From: Ilex aquifolium
Taxonomy: Eukaryota > Streptophyta > Magnoliopsida > Aquifoliales > Aquifoliaceae
Direction: 5' to 3'
NCBI GenBank assembly: GCA_951799425.1
Contig: OX637392.1
Span: 55,504,093 to 55,568,092, forward strand
Length of the DNA: 64,000 bases
The notes below the pieces were generated by a model. The model had not been told where the DNA came from, ran no database searches, and saw only the letters and a program-made list of their open reading frames with translations. This document shows, one piece after another, positions 31,701 to 43,115 of this stretch. The translations under genes and the position numbers were made by a program. Each line of letters opens with the position of its first letter. The first letter of the stretch is position 1.

Positions 31701-33575
31701 GGTTGGACTTGTTCTACCACTAGTTTCTTAGTTATCAATTATGTGCACCTTTATGCTCAAAAAAATAAAAATTATGTGTACCTTGTATTCTTTTTCGACA
31801 CGACAACATCAATGTTTTATTGTGATTTGACTATCATGCAGTGGTGGAGCCACACGAGGACCAAGGGCGCGGGCTTATCCTGAATATTTTTTTTTATATA
31901 AAAAATATCACTTATATATATTTAAAATTATTATAATTATACTTAAATGTGTCTATTGTATTATTTTGTATTCTATCAATTAGTATAGTCATATAACAAA
32001 ATCATTATGAATTTTTGGACACCCTTTGAACATTTTATGGATAAATCTAAATAAATCTTTGACATGTCGGACTCATTTTTAAAGTAATAGATATTATGAA
32101 AACTAGATTAAATAACATAATGACTAATAGCTTGATTGATTATATAGAGAAAGACTATAGTATCTTTTATACGTACAGTTAGTCTCATTTATTGTAAAAG
32201 GTTGTAATTAGTCTTTTTTTGTTTTTTTGTTTTTTTTTTTTGTATACGTTATATTTATCAACGCTTGATAATTTTTCTATTTTATGAATCTTGAAGTATC
32301 AAATACAATGTCGTAAATTTAAATATATTATTTTATTTTTATTGATCGAGAGAAAAAAACTTAAAGTTTTTGATTAAAGTGCCCACCCTAAACAGAATTT
32401 CTGGCTGCCACTGCTATCACGGTTTGAAGTTACGAAAATCACATCTCCATATATGAGGTTAAAGCATAGTACAATTGCCTCTCCCTAAATCTTGCAATGG
32501 TAGGAGCCTCAAGCTATGTCTTTTTTATGTTTATATTGCATTCTCAACATGCTTAGTTTTTCCCTTTAACTTCTTGAGTCATGAAAACAGACATTTCTTT
32601 ATGCATAATTTCAGAGTTTTTATGTTCAGCATTGATCACTTTCCTCTACAATAGTTCAAGACTTAGTCTAAGATGAAGATTTAAACTTGGTATAAATTAT
32701 ATAAATGTCTCACCCTTTTTCAGTCAAACTAAACAAGATTTAGAATTTACAAAGGAAAGTAAAAAATGGAGGTTGGCCTTAGAGTGATGGCAAATGATCG
32801 TCGTAAGTTTGAATCCGAACAGAACTTCATCAAGTAATAAAAAAGAGTGCATAGGCTACCTCCTAGTATATTTTCTCTCGACACAATTTCATTAATGTTT
32901 TAGCCTTATCCAGACGCATCATCACAAAAAATATTTGTTTAAACTTCAAAAAATATGGTCCAAAATGTGATGATAATCTGATTGATACAACTGTTAATTT
33001 GGATTTTCTAGGAAACCAAACAGCTCTTGTGCTGTCCTTTCTCATATCATGGTCACACCTCTGATAGATTTGCTGTTTTAATCTATCACTTTAATTTGTG
33101 ATGGGGGTGATTATTTTTTGTTGGTATAGTCAAAAGTAACTAGAAGTTAGATGCTGAATATTAGAGTATCTATGACAACAACACACAGTAGGTTTAAATC
33201 AAAACCTACTACTAGGGGATAAGAACATCATCAGATAAGAACACAAATATCGTAACGAATACACAAAAATTTTGATTAGGAATTTTTGTGTTTCACACAA
33301 TACGAGTTCGAGACGAAACAAACTCCAAAACCACAGGATCAATTGACACGAGTAGTAAATGGTTTGTTCTAATGTTAAATAGAATAAATTAGTTTTGGCA
33401 CTATAAACTCATTTACCTTGAAATATAAGACGTAGTAGCGTTTGGTAACATGGTGTTTGTGTTTTTTTTTTTTGTTTTTTTTTCATTTTTTGCTAAAAAA
33501 AAAAAACAATAACGCGTTTGGAATGTGTTTCCGTTTTTTTTTACTGCCCCATTTTGAAAACAAGGCAAAAATTAA

Positions 33576-34731
33576 GGGGTCGTTTGGTAACGTTTTTGTT
33601 TTCGTGTCTTGAAAAAAATTAAAAACAGAGATAATTTTTGTCTTTGTTTTGTGATAAACACTAAAACAGAAAATATGTTTGGGAGTCGTTTTTGTCTATC
33701 AAATTATGAGAATAAAAACAAAAAATATGTTTGGTAACTATTTCAAATTTTATCTTAAATATATTTGGTATCCTAACTATTTCAAATTCCCCTTTTGGTG
33801 ATGGGAATCAAAGATTAGCTCATTGCTTTGCTTCCCAGTGACAACCTGGTCTTCTTCCTCGCAGTGGAGGTAATGGCCACAGGGACCATTGTAATTACAC
33901 ATTTTGTTGGACTCCAAAATGGTTCTACACCTAACACCACTACTATACCCTATATGCCAACCACTTAACAGAACCCAAACCATCACGTGAGGTGGAATAA
34001 GTTCCACCTTCATTTCCCAAATCTACTTTGGAGGAACTAACACCAGATGCAATAAATTCAGAAGTCAAATTTGAAGCAATCCTATCGACATGCTTTTCAT
34101 TCAAAGATGGCTTGAAGACAATCACCTCATCCTCTTCTTCACCTTCTATGCACAAATCTGTGTATAGATGCACAGATTTGTGCATATATACACAGGATCT
34201 GTGAATATATATGTACAGATCTGTGTATATATATACAGATCTGTGCATATATACACATGATCTGTGCATATATATGCACAACTTTGAGTTTCATAGAGAA
34301 GAGGGAGAAAGGAGAGAGGAGAGAGAGAGGCAACGATGGGGAGGAGAGAGGCAGCGATGAGGGTTCTTCTGGTCGCTGATACAGAGAAAGGAGAGAGGAG
34401 GGAGAGAGGAGAGAGACGGAGAGAGAAGCGATGGGAGGAGAGAGAGATGAAATGGGTTTTTATACCTCAACACAAAAAAGCCTTGTTTTGTTGTTAAGAG
34501 GAGTCGAAGTCCGGATCTCATTAATTCCTATGCCTTTTGCGCGTGTTGTCTTTGTTTTTGGTGTTTCCTGGAACATCTTTTTTTTGTTCCCATTTTTTTG
34601 TCTTTGTTTTCAAACTACTAATATAAAACAAAAACAAAAACAGTACCCAAACATGTTTTTGTTTTCATTTTTGATAAAAATTGAAAACAAAAACACAAAA
34701 CACAAAACAAAGACAGTTACCAAACAGGCCC
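33576..34731. mobile_element. PIF/Harbinger-type element, 1156 bp, nested
   Basis: Termini GGGGTCGTTTGGTAAC and, read back from the right, GGGCCTGTTTGGTAAC are flanked by TAA on both sides (33573-33575, 34732-34734). The 3-bp TAA duplication and GGG..GTTTGGT ends fit Tourist/PIF elements. It lies inside the older GCGTTTGGTAAC element of unit 3 and is absent from units 1 and 2. The interior has a palindromic AGATCTGTG array and a GAGA-rich part. Confidence 0.8.
34145..34285. repeat. Palindromic CAGATCTGTG/ATATATAC array
   Basis: About six alternations of CAGATCTGTG-like palindromes with ATATATACAC linkers, each 22-28 bp. The array can fold into hairpins at every repeat. It lies in the centre of the nested transposon; related single palindromes (ACATAGATCTATGT) sit at 25350 and 35090. 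Confidence 0.7.
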
Positions 34732-35923
34732 TAAAACATCAAAAATGATGTTTTTGAAAACATCAAAAAAAAAACACGCGCGCGCCTCAACCCCACCCTT
34801 TAATGAGGTCTTACCTTCGAATCTTGTTAATACCAAAATTTAGAACTTTTAGTTGGAAGTATAAAAACCATTTTCCTTTCTTTTCTTCTCTCTCTCTCTC
34901 TCTCTGGTTTCTCTCTTCTGAAACCGAAGCCGAAGATGAAGGTAAGACCTCTGTCTAATCCTCTCTCTCGCTGGTTTCTTTCTTCTGAAACCGAAGCCAA
35001 AGACGAAGAAATCGAAGACGAAACCCACTTTGTTTCTCTCGCTCGTTTCCCTATTTTTCCTTAATTTTATATTATATATACATAGATCTATGTGTATATA
35101 TACATATATTGACATAAATTGAGTTGTGGGTTTCGGTGTTTGTGGTGGTGGATGTGGTGATGGGTTTCAGTGGTAAGGTTTCGGTGGTGGGGTTGGGTGG
35201 TAGTTTTGAGTGGTCAGTGGGGTTGGCTGGTGGAGTTTGGGTGGTGAATTTTTGGTATAATACCAAATAGGTTTTTTATTTTTGTTTTCACAATTTTTTA
35301 AATTTAAATGACTACCAAATATGTTTTATATTTTTAATTTTTATCACAAAAAATAAAATAAAACTTTGTTCTGTTTTTTTTATAAAAAAAAAAACATAAA
35401 AACGAAAACATTACCAAACGCATCAATTGTTTTATGTTATTTTATTTTATTTATCCATTCAAATAGTACTATACTAATTACTGTGGAATTAAATATTTTG
35501 ATTTCATTTTGCTAGAATTTGGATCATGAAATATTTTTAACTCAAATGAGAGTTATGTGTAGCGTTTTTGATTGAGAAAAAATGTCATCTTTGTAGCTTT
35601 TGTTTGCGGGTTAGATAAAAATAACACAAGTTGAATATGACACGAATTTAAAATGATATGATTCGAACATGATACAACACGACTTGACTAATTTATGTAC
35701 ACCCATTTAGAGCAAAGTCTAGAAGACATAAATGATAAACAATTTTAAACTTATTTGGGAGAAATCGACTCTCAGACTAAAACCCGCAAAGTATTACAGA
35801 TGAACACTTGACATGACTCTAAATCCAATTTCTAGAATTGAAAATATGAAGTATGTGATAAGAGTGGGTGAAAATGATAGCAAAAGTTTCAATGTTTTAT
35901 TCATGCTTCTGTGTATATCTAAT

Positions 35924-36559
35924 ACAGATGCCACAAACTAGTTGTGTTCTGTGTTTTAATAATTATAGTTGGACCCCCACTAGATAAGCCAAGCTAAAGA
36001 ATTCAAAGTAGGTATGAGGACTTATGCTGTGGACATGGACACTAAAGTGACATGTATTGCTACTTAAAAGTATCAAGATATTAGTTTATGTTTTGTAACT
36101 TTACTTCAATGGAGATCCAAAGAAAATATCTTCCATAGAATACCTAAAATTTTGTCTTGAATAGCAAAGATTAATCGAGTAATTAAACAAAAGGAAGATG
36201 TAAATCTCTACGTCTTCGGTTCTAGTTCACCTGTTTGCATAAAATTAAGATTTCATCGATAAACGGATGACCTAATTTACTTGTTGGCGGATCAAAAACT
36301 GCTACTTTTCCCTATTTCACATGTTTTGTTGCTCTTTCTTTTGGGTTAGCTCTTCTTGAGAAACATTCTTGAGTAAGATCAATTAAAAAACTTAAAGGAG
36401 AAAGTGTCATATTTTGTTGATTGTTTGTTTTAAAGTTTGTATTACAGCTATAAGTACAAAAAATGTGTGAGTGATTGTTTCTTTTTGAGGTTTGCATTTC
36501 AACTAAGCACATAAAATGTGTGGTTTAGCCAGTTCTCTGTTCCCAAAAATTATTTAAGT
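35924..36559. other. Intergenic, no gene seen
   Basis: Unique A/T-rich DNA after the end of the tandem block. No extended reading frame or RNA gene is recognisable. Confidence 0.6.
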
Positions 36560-37066
36560 TGATAATCTGTCTTGTTTGGTTTACATGTCAGAAACTGTTT
36601 TTCTGTTTTTAGAAACAGTTTTTGGGAGAAAAACTGTTTGACCAGTTTTTTTTTGTTTTTGTTTTATAAAAATTGAGAACAAAAAGTGGGTACATTTAAA
36701 GAACAAGTTATGACTGTTTTTTGTGTATTTTTTGAAACAACATTCCAGAATTTAGAAAACGCCACCACCACCAGACTCCCACCACTACTACCACCACCAC
36801 ACTTCCACCACCACTCACGTCCACCACCACAACCACACTTCCACAACCATCATCACATTTTCACCACCACTACATTTTTATTTTAATTATTTTCTGAGCT
36901 ATTGTCCAAATAAGTTTTATTGTTTTCTATTATGTAGAACTATTTTTAAAATTATATAACCAAACAAATTGTGCGACACAAAAAAAATATCAAACAAATT
37001 TTCTAAAACTCTTCCCAAAAATAGTTTTCGGATACTATTTTTAAAGACTCAAACCAAACAGTGCCT
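36560..37066. mobile_element. MITE-like element with CCACCA tract (~500 bp)
   Basis: Left end CTTGTTTGGTTTACATGTC and right end (read back CACTGTTTGGTTTGAGTC) form imperfect inverted termini. The centre is a CCACCACC low-complexity stretch at 36765-36870. Frames through that stretch are artefacts. Confidence 0.55.
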
Positions 37067-37565
37067 TAGATTTTCTAGGAGAAAATAGAGTTTTTATTAT
37101 TATGGGCACAAATAATTTACAAATATCATTTTACACTTAAGGAGAAGAAGAAAAAAAAAAGACTATTCTGTCTTAACTCGCATTTGTTAGGGTCCATTGT
37201 AATTTGACGACCTGTTTTTAGTGATAATATGGAGTCTTACAGAGATAATATAATAGTAAATTAGGCTAGGATCTCTCATTTGGTGTGTAAAACTAATTTT
37301 AGTCCTACCAAATTTTTAGTATAAACAAAATCCTCTGATTTTTTAAAAAACTTGCATGCAGTCCCTGTGTTGGTGGAATGTTAAAAGATTGGTTAGTTAC
37401 TGATTTTCATTACCCATTTTGCTCTCATCGTATGATTCTAGCCTAAAAATATAGTTAGTTTCTTTCTTTCTTTCTTTTTTCTGTTTGTTATTGAGATTTT
37501 TGCAGTATTGTCTATAAGTTTTGAAATTCAAACTCGCGAACCAAGCAATTTGGACATTATGATGA

Positions 37566-37668
37566 TGTCTGACGATCTGTATTTTGGTGTACCTGTCTGA
37601 CGATCTGTGTTTTAGTGTACTTGTCTGACGATCTGTGTTTTAGTGTACTTGTCTGACGATCTGTGTTT
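37566..37668 (+). repeat. 28-bp minisatellite, about 3.7 copies
   Basis: TGTCTGACGATCTGT starts at 37566, 37594, 37622 and 37650, exactly 28 bp apart, with spacer GTTTTAGTGTACT. A further partial copy is near 37708. Confidence 0.9.
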
Positions 37669-38029
37669 ATAAATAAAAATATATATTAACGATCTTTATT
37701 TTAGTGTACCTGTCTGACGATTATTGTATAAATGTTATTTTTTATATTTTTTATTATGTACCTGTTATTTTTTATTTTTTTTATTGTGTATCTGTTATTT
37801 TTTTGGCTCAAAGGTATATATATATTTTTTTAATTGTGTACTTGGTTTTTTTTTTTAGTGTATATGTCTTAAGATTTATATTTATAAATAAAAATATACA
37901 TTATGATGACGTAACTTTTAAAGATAAGCGTTTAAATTAGTTAATAACATTGTCGTTATTTTTTACTTTGAATTTTCAACAAGGGCATAATCTAGAAGAA
38001 TTTTTGAAATCGTATTGGGCTCAGAGACA

Positions 38030-38560
38030 AGTATCCGATTCCAAATCCCTCACATCTTCAGGCTTTTTGAGAGATAATTGGGCTGTATTTATGGGCTTTT
38101 TTGAGAGAGAATTGGACCGACTGGCCACTGTTTTCGCCTTTTTCCTTGGTCTTATCTTTAGATCTCCCTTTCTGTTGATCCAAGAAAGGTTCAATCAAAG
38201 AATATAGTAATATCCAGAACTGGTGCTCAAGAGAAGGGTTTCAAACCTCTGAAAGGCGAGGCGGATTCGAAGAAGAAAGAGAGAGGCCTGTCCACAAGCT
38301 TGATGTTCTAAAAGCCTAGGATCAGAGTCTTTCGCCCTAGAAGTTGTCACTTTATTTTCATGACAATTCGATTCAAACTTGACAATCAATTAAGAAAGAG
38401 CTACCCGAGCTCAAGAGACAGCTTTGACTCTCTCCCACGGGTTCTGAGAAGAGCTGGCTTGTAAAGAGAAGTTGAATCATAAAGATTGAGACTATACTAA
38501 CTGGGTTCGGGTAGCTCCTTTTAGGATGAGGGTACGACCCGGTAGTCCCAACTCTTGTAA
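38030..38560. other. Possible organelle-derived (mitochondrial) insertion
   Basis: About 530 bp with higher G/C, no long A/T runs and phrases such as GAAAGGCGAGGCGG and CCACGGGTTCTGAGAAG that look like plant mitochondrial spacer DNA, ending abruptly in A/T-rich sequence. A 60-codon open stretch crosses 38030-38207 without similarity that I recognise. Origin is a guess from composition. Confidence 0.3.
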
Positions 38561-38684
38561 TTCGGTATATAAATTTTCATACCTTCACTATGGGATCGGG
38601 AACAAAATGATAACTGAACTATCCTCGAAGAGCAATGTAACATTGATTTTATATATAATGCTAGAAGGTACTTCAAATCTTTTA

Positions 38685-39504
38685 GGGAAAATTATACTTA
38701 AACCTCTTGAAGTTTGTCACTTAATCACTCAAACCTCTTGACATTTAAAATATTACACACAGACCCCCTGAAATTTGTATGCGGCCACGCGCATAACACT
38801 TAGACTCCTGTTGTAAATATATCCGTTAATAAATTACAATTAGACCCCTCTGAAACTTGTAGGTATATAATACTTAGACCCTTTAAGTTTAAAATATTAT
38901 ACTTAGACCAAAAATACTTCAATCAAAGATAGAATATCAAATATTTTAAATTTTACAACCAAAATTCATGTTCTATTATATAATTTATTAAAATAAAATT
39001 AAAAAAATAAAAATTTTAATTTTTTCTTAGAAAATCGTAATTAGTATACAATTATACTATCTATTAGAATAAAACAAAAAAAAAAAATCAAACAACGGGT
39101 CTAAGTCATTCATAATAGAACTTAAATTTTAATTCCAATAGACAATATAATTATATACTAATTACGATTTTTTAAGAAAAATTGAATTTTTATTTTTGAT
39201 TTTATTTTAATAAAAGATACAATAGAACATAAATTTTAATTGTAAAATTTAAAATATTTGATACTTTATCTTTGATTGAAGTATTTTTGATCTAAGTATA
39301 ATATTTTAAATTTATGGGGTCTAAGTAATATATGTTTACAAATTTTAGGGGGTCTGAGTGTAATTTATTAACGGATATATTTACCGCAGGAGTCTAAGTG
39401 TTACGCGTGTACAAACTTCGGAGAGTCTGTGTGTAATATTTTAAATGTAAAAGAGTCTAAGTGATTAAGGAACAAATTTCAGGAAGTCTGAGTGTAATTC
39501 TCCC
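38685..39504. mobile_element. Mutator-type foldback MITE, 820 bp
   Basis: The two halves are long imperfect inverted repeats (about 380 bp each), starting GGGAAAATTATACTTAAACC on the left and GGGAGAATTACACTCAGAC when read from the right. Both halves carry the AACGGATATATTTAC-type block. Perfect 9-bp direct duplications AATCTTTTA flank it (38676-38684, 39505-39513). Long termini with a 9-bp duplication are typical of Mutator-like elements. No coding capacity. Confidence 0.9.
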
Positions 39505-39513
39505 AATCTTTTA

Positions 39514-41031
39514 TAAAGCAGACAAGCAAGCATTTATCTGGTGGGACTCAGTTGAATTAACTTAACCACAATTAAAGAAATGTAACATTGAGAAGATCCA
39601 AGTCCGTATGTTACTGGGCCTGCGTAATGATCTAAAATTATGAGTCTTGGCATTCTCTCTAGTATTACTATACTTAGTTTTCTTTAAAGGCATATTACCT
39701 TCTCCCTCTTTTTTTGGTACATAAATAAATATATAAATAGATCATTCCACATATTTGTCAAAGAGAACGTTGTCTCGCATTACCATAAGACTATCTACGA
39801 GTAACCTCGCCCATCTTTCGTAGTTCTCTCTGAACATTTTTTATATAACGAAAGATGACCGACTCTTCGATTTCATGAAAAGGCTCTAACCGGTGCCAAA
39901 ATGTCCAAGATTTATGGGCCGCACAGGCAGTTAGCCAGCTAGATTGAAAGTACTTAGCCGGGGGGAGTCGAGACCGCATTTATGTCGAAGCCAAAATTAA
40001 GGTTTCATCGTTTATTTTGGACTCTGAAGAGTAGGTTTAGTCTCACCAAACTGTCATAATTGTAGAGATTTGAACCCAAATATTGAGTGAGGATATCTTA
40101 GTTCTTACCCACTAGACCAACTACTTGGTGGTTTACCTTTTATTTGTTGGTGGAAAACTCATTTCTATTATAGTTATGAGTAAAAAAAAAGCGCAAAAAG
40201 CTAATGAATGCAATGGATGGAGTTGTGGTTAGAAGTTAGAACAATGGCCTCACAATGCCAATGCATGTACCAAAAATGTTGGTGTTTGAGGCACACTCAT
40301 TACCAGAAAATAGTTTGTCTGGCTTTTGAAGGTAAATGATGTTTTCTAACAAACTCCTCACCTAAAAACCATCATTTTAGAGTACCCTTTTCCCCCCAAT
40401 CAAGCATGATGATGCCAAAGCAAGATTTTTGAACAAGGACAGAGCATTCCTACTCCAGTGACAACTCTCTATGTAAATCACGTGGAAATTATTGCAAAAA
40501 TAACAATACAGAATGAAAGTTTATGGCAAAACAATCCTACTACTCACTCAACATAGACGGTCTAAGCCTAGATAAAAGAGGAGGGTTGTATTAGGTAGAT
40601 GACAGCCAGTATAAAACTCATCAGATCAAACATGTCCAAAGAATGGCAAAACAATCCACATATCAATAATGAATTAAGGCTTAATTTTCCACTAGTACAT
40701 CAAAGATCTTATTTATGTACACCAACATGCCTAATTATGTTTCTCACAAGCAAAAAATCAAAAAAAAAAGAAAAAGAAAAAAGAAATAACAGATAGTTTT
40801 CTCAACAATATCCAACCCAATGAATATGAATTAAGGTATAAATAAAGTACAAATATTGAAACAAAACCTTTCCCACTTAATCCTAAGAAAATTGCACATG
40901 AACCTCACTTGCTCCAACATCTGCACTTTGATTCCCAAGCATGTTTGACCCTGAAATTGGGTTTGAATTCAGTGATCAAAATTGGCACAACACAAGCAAC
41001 AAAACCATTGGTCATCATAGTTGGCAGAGAA
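39514..41031. other. Intergenic, 3' flank of the lectin kinase
   Basis: No recognisable gene. A 62-codon frame on the minus strand at 39979-39791 (higher G/C than its surroundings; residues RLPPAKYFQSSWLTACAAHK) is unassigned and may be a relic or organelle-derived piece. Confidence 0.45.
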
Positions 41032-43083
41032 TCACCTACCCTGAACTGCAGTATTGGACCAAGAAAGTGACATGGAAGAAGACAATCCCTCTCTGATTTC
41101 TGCAAATGTTGGGTGTAACCCATGGCTAAAACTCCCATATTGGGACCAAAGTTCCCTAGATTTCATCTTGTCAAGGAGGTAGATATCCATGTCCTCACCT
41201 TCCGATTCATCAATCTCATTCTTGCCTTGTAAGGCTTTTACTACTTGTCTCATTGTTGGCCTAGCGCGAGGGTCTGGATACGCACATAACAAGCCTAAAT
41301 GAAGCAATGTCTCCACTTCCTCTGCTTGGAAACCTCCATTAGCCCTCAACCGCTCATCAAGAGCATTAAGTAATTCTCCTTGCCCCATTAGTTGCCAAAC
41401 CCAATCTACCAAAGGTGGTTTGCCTTCCTCAATTGGCCTCCTACCACACATGACCTCTAAAATCAGGACCCCAAAACCAACTACATCGGTCTGTGATGAT
41501 GCACGGCCACTTCTAATCACTTCTGGTGCCAAGTACCCTACAGTTCCAACTACACGAGTCGTGCTAGCAACCTCACCATGCCCATGCATTCTGGCTAACC
41601 CAAAATCCCCCAACCTTGCATTCATTTCTTTGTCAAGTAATACATTGCTGGCCTTAATGTCCCTATGTAGGACTTTGGACTCCCACCCTTCATGCAAGTA
41701 CAAGACCCCAGAAGCCACATCTTTCAAAATTCTAATTCTTTCTTCACAACTCAACTTCTTGCTTTCATCACATTCAAATACCCTCTTATCCAAACTACCA
41801 TTTTCCATATAGTCATAAACCAAAATTAGGCTACCTTTCTCCTTCTTACACCAACCTCTTAAACCCACCAAATTTCTATGCTTTAGCCTTCCAAGGCTTG
41901 AAATCTCTGCCAAGAATTCCCTCACTCCTTCACTGTTCTCATGTGAAATGCGCTTCACCGCAACTTCTGCCCCTCCTGGCAATACCCCTTTATAAACCTT
42001 CCCATTCCCTCCTATTCCAATCACATTTTCATCAGAAAAACTCTTTGTTGCCCCATCAATTTCTTGGTAAGTAATTCTGTGTGGCCAATACTCCAATTCC
42101 CACTCTTCCATTTCCTCTCTCTCCCTTTTTCTTCTTCTATTCCTCTTAATCAAACACATAGAAACTACAGAACACACAACAACAATAAAGAAAAATCCCA
42201 CAGCCATGACTGCAATAAATCCTTCTGATCGATAAACCGGACTCTTTGGAAGCTCAAACGATGGCAAACCCTTGGTAATTAATGCTTCACTTAACGAAAA
42301 ATTCGAATTACTATAACTCCAACCCAAGATTTTGTGACTTTGAACCAAAACCCCAGTAGCCGCAGTAAACCCAACATACATTTCATCCTCAAAAACTTGA
42401 GAGAGATTAAGTGAAACATTCAATAATGGCCTGCTAGGCTTTCTCATCCCAACTGGCGCCATAGTAACATTGAGATGAAAATCTGCATAATCAATCCAAA
42501 CTTGATAGTTTTTGCCATTGTTCAGCTTCAATTTCTTGAAAGAATTCCGATTATCAGGCCAATACCCAGCCTCATGAGCACTCGTAGATGTTAATGAATT
42601 CACATCAATCCCAACATGATTGTTATTGATATCTCTGAATTCTTGATTATCAAAAACATCAAACTCAATACCCAAAACATGGTTATTTTGATCCCCATCG
42701 TTCGTAAGATTAAACAGACCCAAATGCTGAGATGGTTCGACACCTTCAATACCTGTATGAGGAACAAACAGGAAAACTAATCCATGCCCAGGAAGGCGAT
42801 TCCTATAAGGAGCCATAACAAAAATGAAAGAGGTTGAAAAGGGTAATACATAGGACGAATTTGGGTTTTTTGTGGGGATTTTTGAAGGGTATAGAGCTCG
42901 GCCGACTGTCAAATTTGAGGAGTTTGTTAGAGAGAGAAAACCAGATTCGATTGTGGCGTTGCCGTAGAGAGATATAGTGGAGGAATTGAAGCCGTTGCTG
43001 ACGAAGTCGATGGCGGAAATGGATTGGAGAGATGAAAGTATCAGTAGTAGGTGTAGGAGAAGAGGTTGTGGATGGTTCTTCAT
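41032..43083 (-). CDS. L-type lectin receptor kinase, LecRK-VII-like (683 aa)
   Basis: Single-exon gene encoding a plasma-membrane receptor kinase that would sense extracellular ligands and phosphorylate Ser/Thr targets. Seen features are a signal peptide (residues 1-24), a legume-lectin domain (25-261, with GHGLVFLF and GIEFDVFDNQ), a linker, a transmembrane helix (about 289-312) followed by KRNRRRKR, and a kinase domain (about 349-620). Kinase motifs are intact: glycine loop GIGGNGKVY 356-364, Lys377, HRD 473-475, DFG 493-495 and an APE-type APEV. The C-terminal tail (621-683) is Ser-rich. Length and the wording SSYVLPFSTSFIFVMAPY match the LecRK-VII clade. Intronless structure is normal for this family. 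An upstream ORF overlaps the start codon. Confidence 0.95.
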   Translation of the reverse strand: MKNHPQPLLLHLLLILSSLQSISAIDFVSNGFNSSTISLYGNATIESGFLSLTNSSNLTVGRALYPSKIPTKNPNSSYVLPFSTSFIFVMAPYRNRLPGHGLVFLFVPHTGIEGVEPSQHLGLFNLTNDGDQNNHVLGIEFDVFDNQEFRDINNNHVGIDVNSLTSTSAHEAGYWPDNRNSFKKLKLNNGKNYQVWIDYADFHLNVTMAPVGMRKPSRPLLNVSLNLSQVFEDEMYVGFTAATGVLVQSHKILGWSYSNSNFSLSEALITKGLPSFELPKSPVYRSEGFIAVMAVGFFFIVVVCSVVSMCLIKRNRRRKREREEMEEWELEYWPHRITYQEIDGATKSFSDENVIGIGGNGKVYKGVLPGGAEVAVKRISHENSEGVREFLAEISSLGRLKHRNLVGLRGWCKKEKGSLILVYDYMENGSLDKRVFECDESKKLSCEERIRILKDVASGVLYLHEGWESKVLHRDIKASNVLLDKEMNARLGDFGLARMHGHGEVASTTRVVGTVGYLAPEVIRSGRASSQTDVVGFGVLILEVMCGRRPIEEGKPPLVDWVWQLMGQGELLNALDERLRANGGFQAEEVETLLHLGLLCAYPDPRARPTMRQVVKALQGKNEIDESEGEDMDIYLLDKMKSRELWSQYGSFSHGLHPTFAEIREGLSSSMSLSWSNTAVQGR

Positions 43084-43115
43084 TGCAGGAGAGATGAGAG
43101 AGAAAGGTCTGTCAT
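43080..43115 (-). promoter_or_regulatory. Upstream ORF overlapping the LecRK start (ATGA)
   Basis: An ATG at 43115 opens 11 codons that end in the TGA at 43082-43080, sharing bases with the main ATG at 43083-43081. Translation would have to pass by leaky scanning or restart, so it may lower LecRK output. The leader is otherwise CT-rich (minus strand). Confidence 0.55.

Larger units (their letters stand above)
30752..35923. repeat. Tandem segmental duplication, unit 3 (5' end missing)
   Basis: Resumes at the place matching unit 1 position about 22455 and runs to the unit's right end at about 35923, after which flanking DNA is unique. It carries the complete GCGTTTGGTAAC element, enlarged by a nested 1156-bp transposon. 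No gene is supported. Confidence 0.88.

Noticed and set aside
36686..36886. His/Pro-rich frame
   Set aside because: Translation of the CCACCA microsatellite.
37566..37668. CRISPR-like array
   Set aside because: The window is a plant genome, and the repeats abut with no unique spacers.
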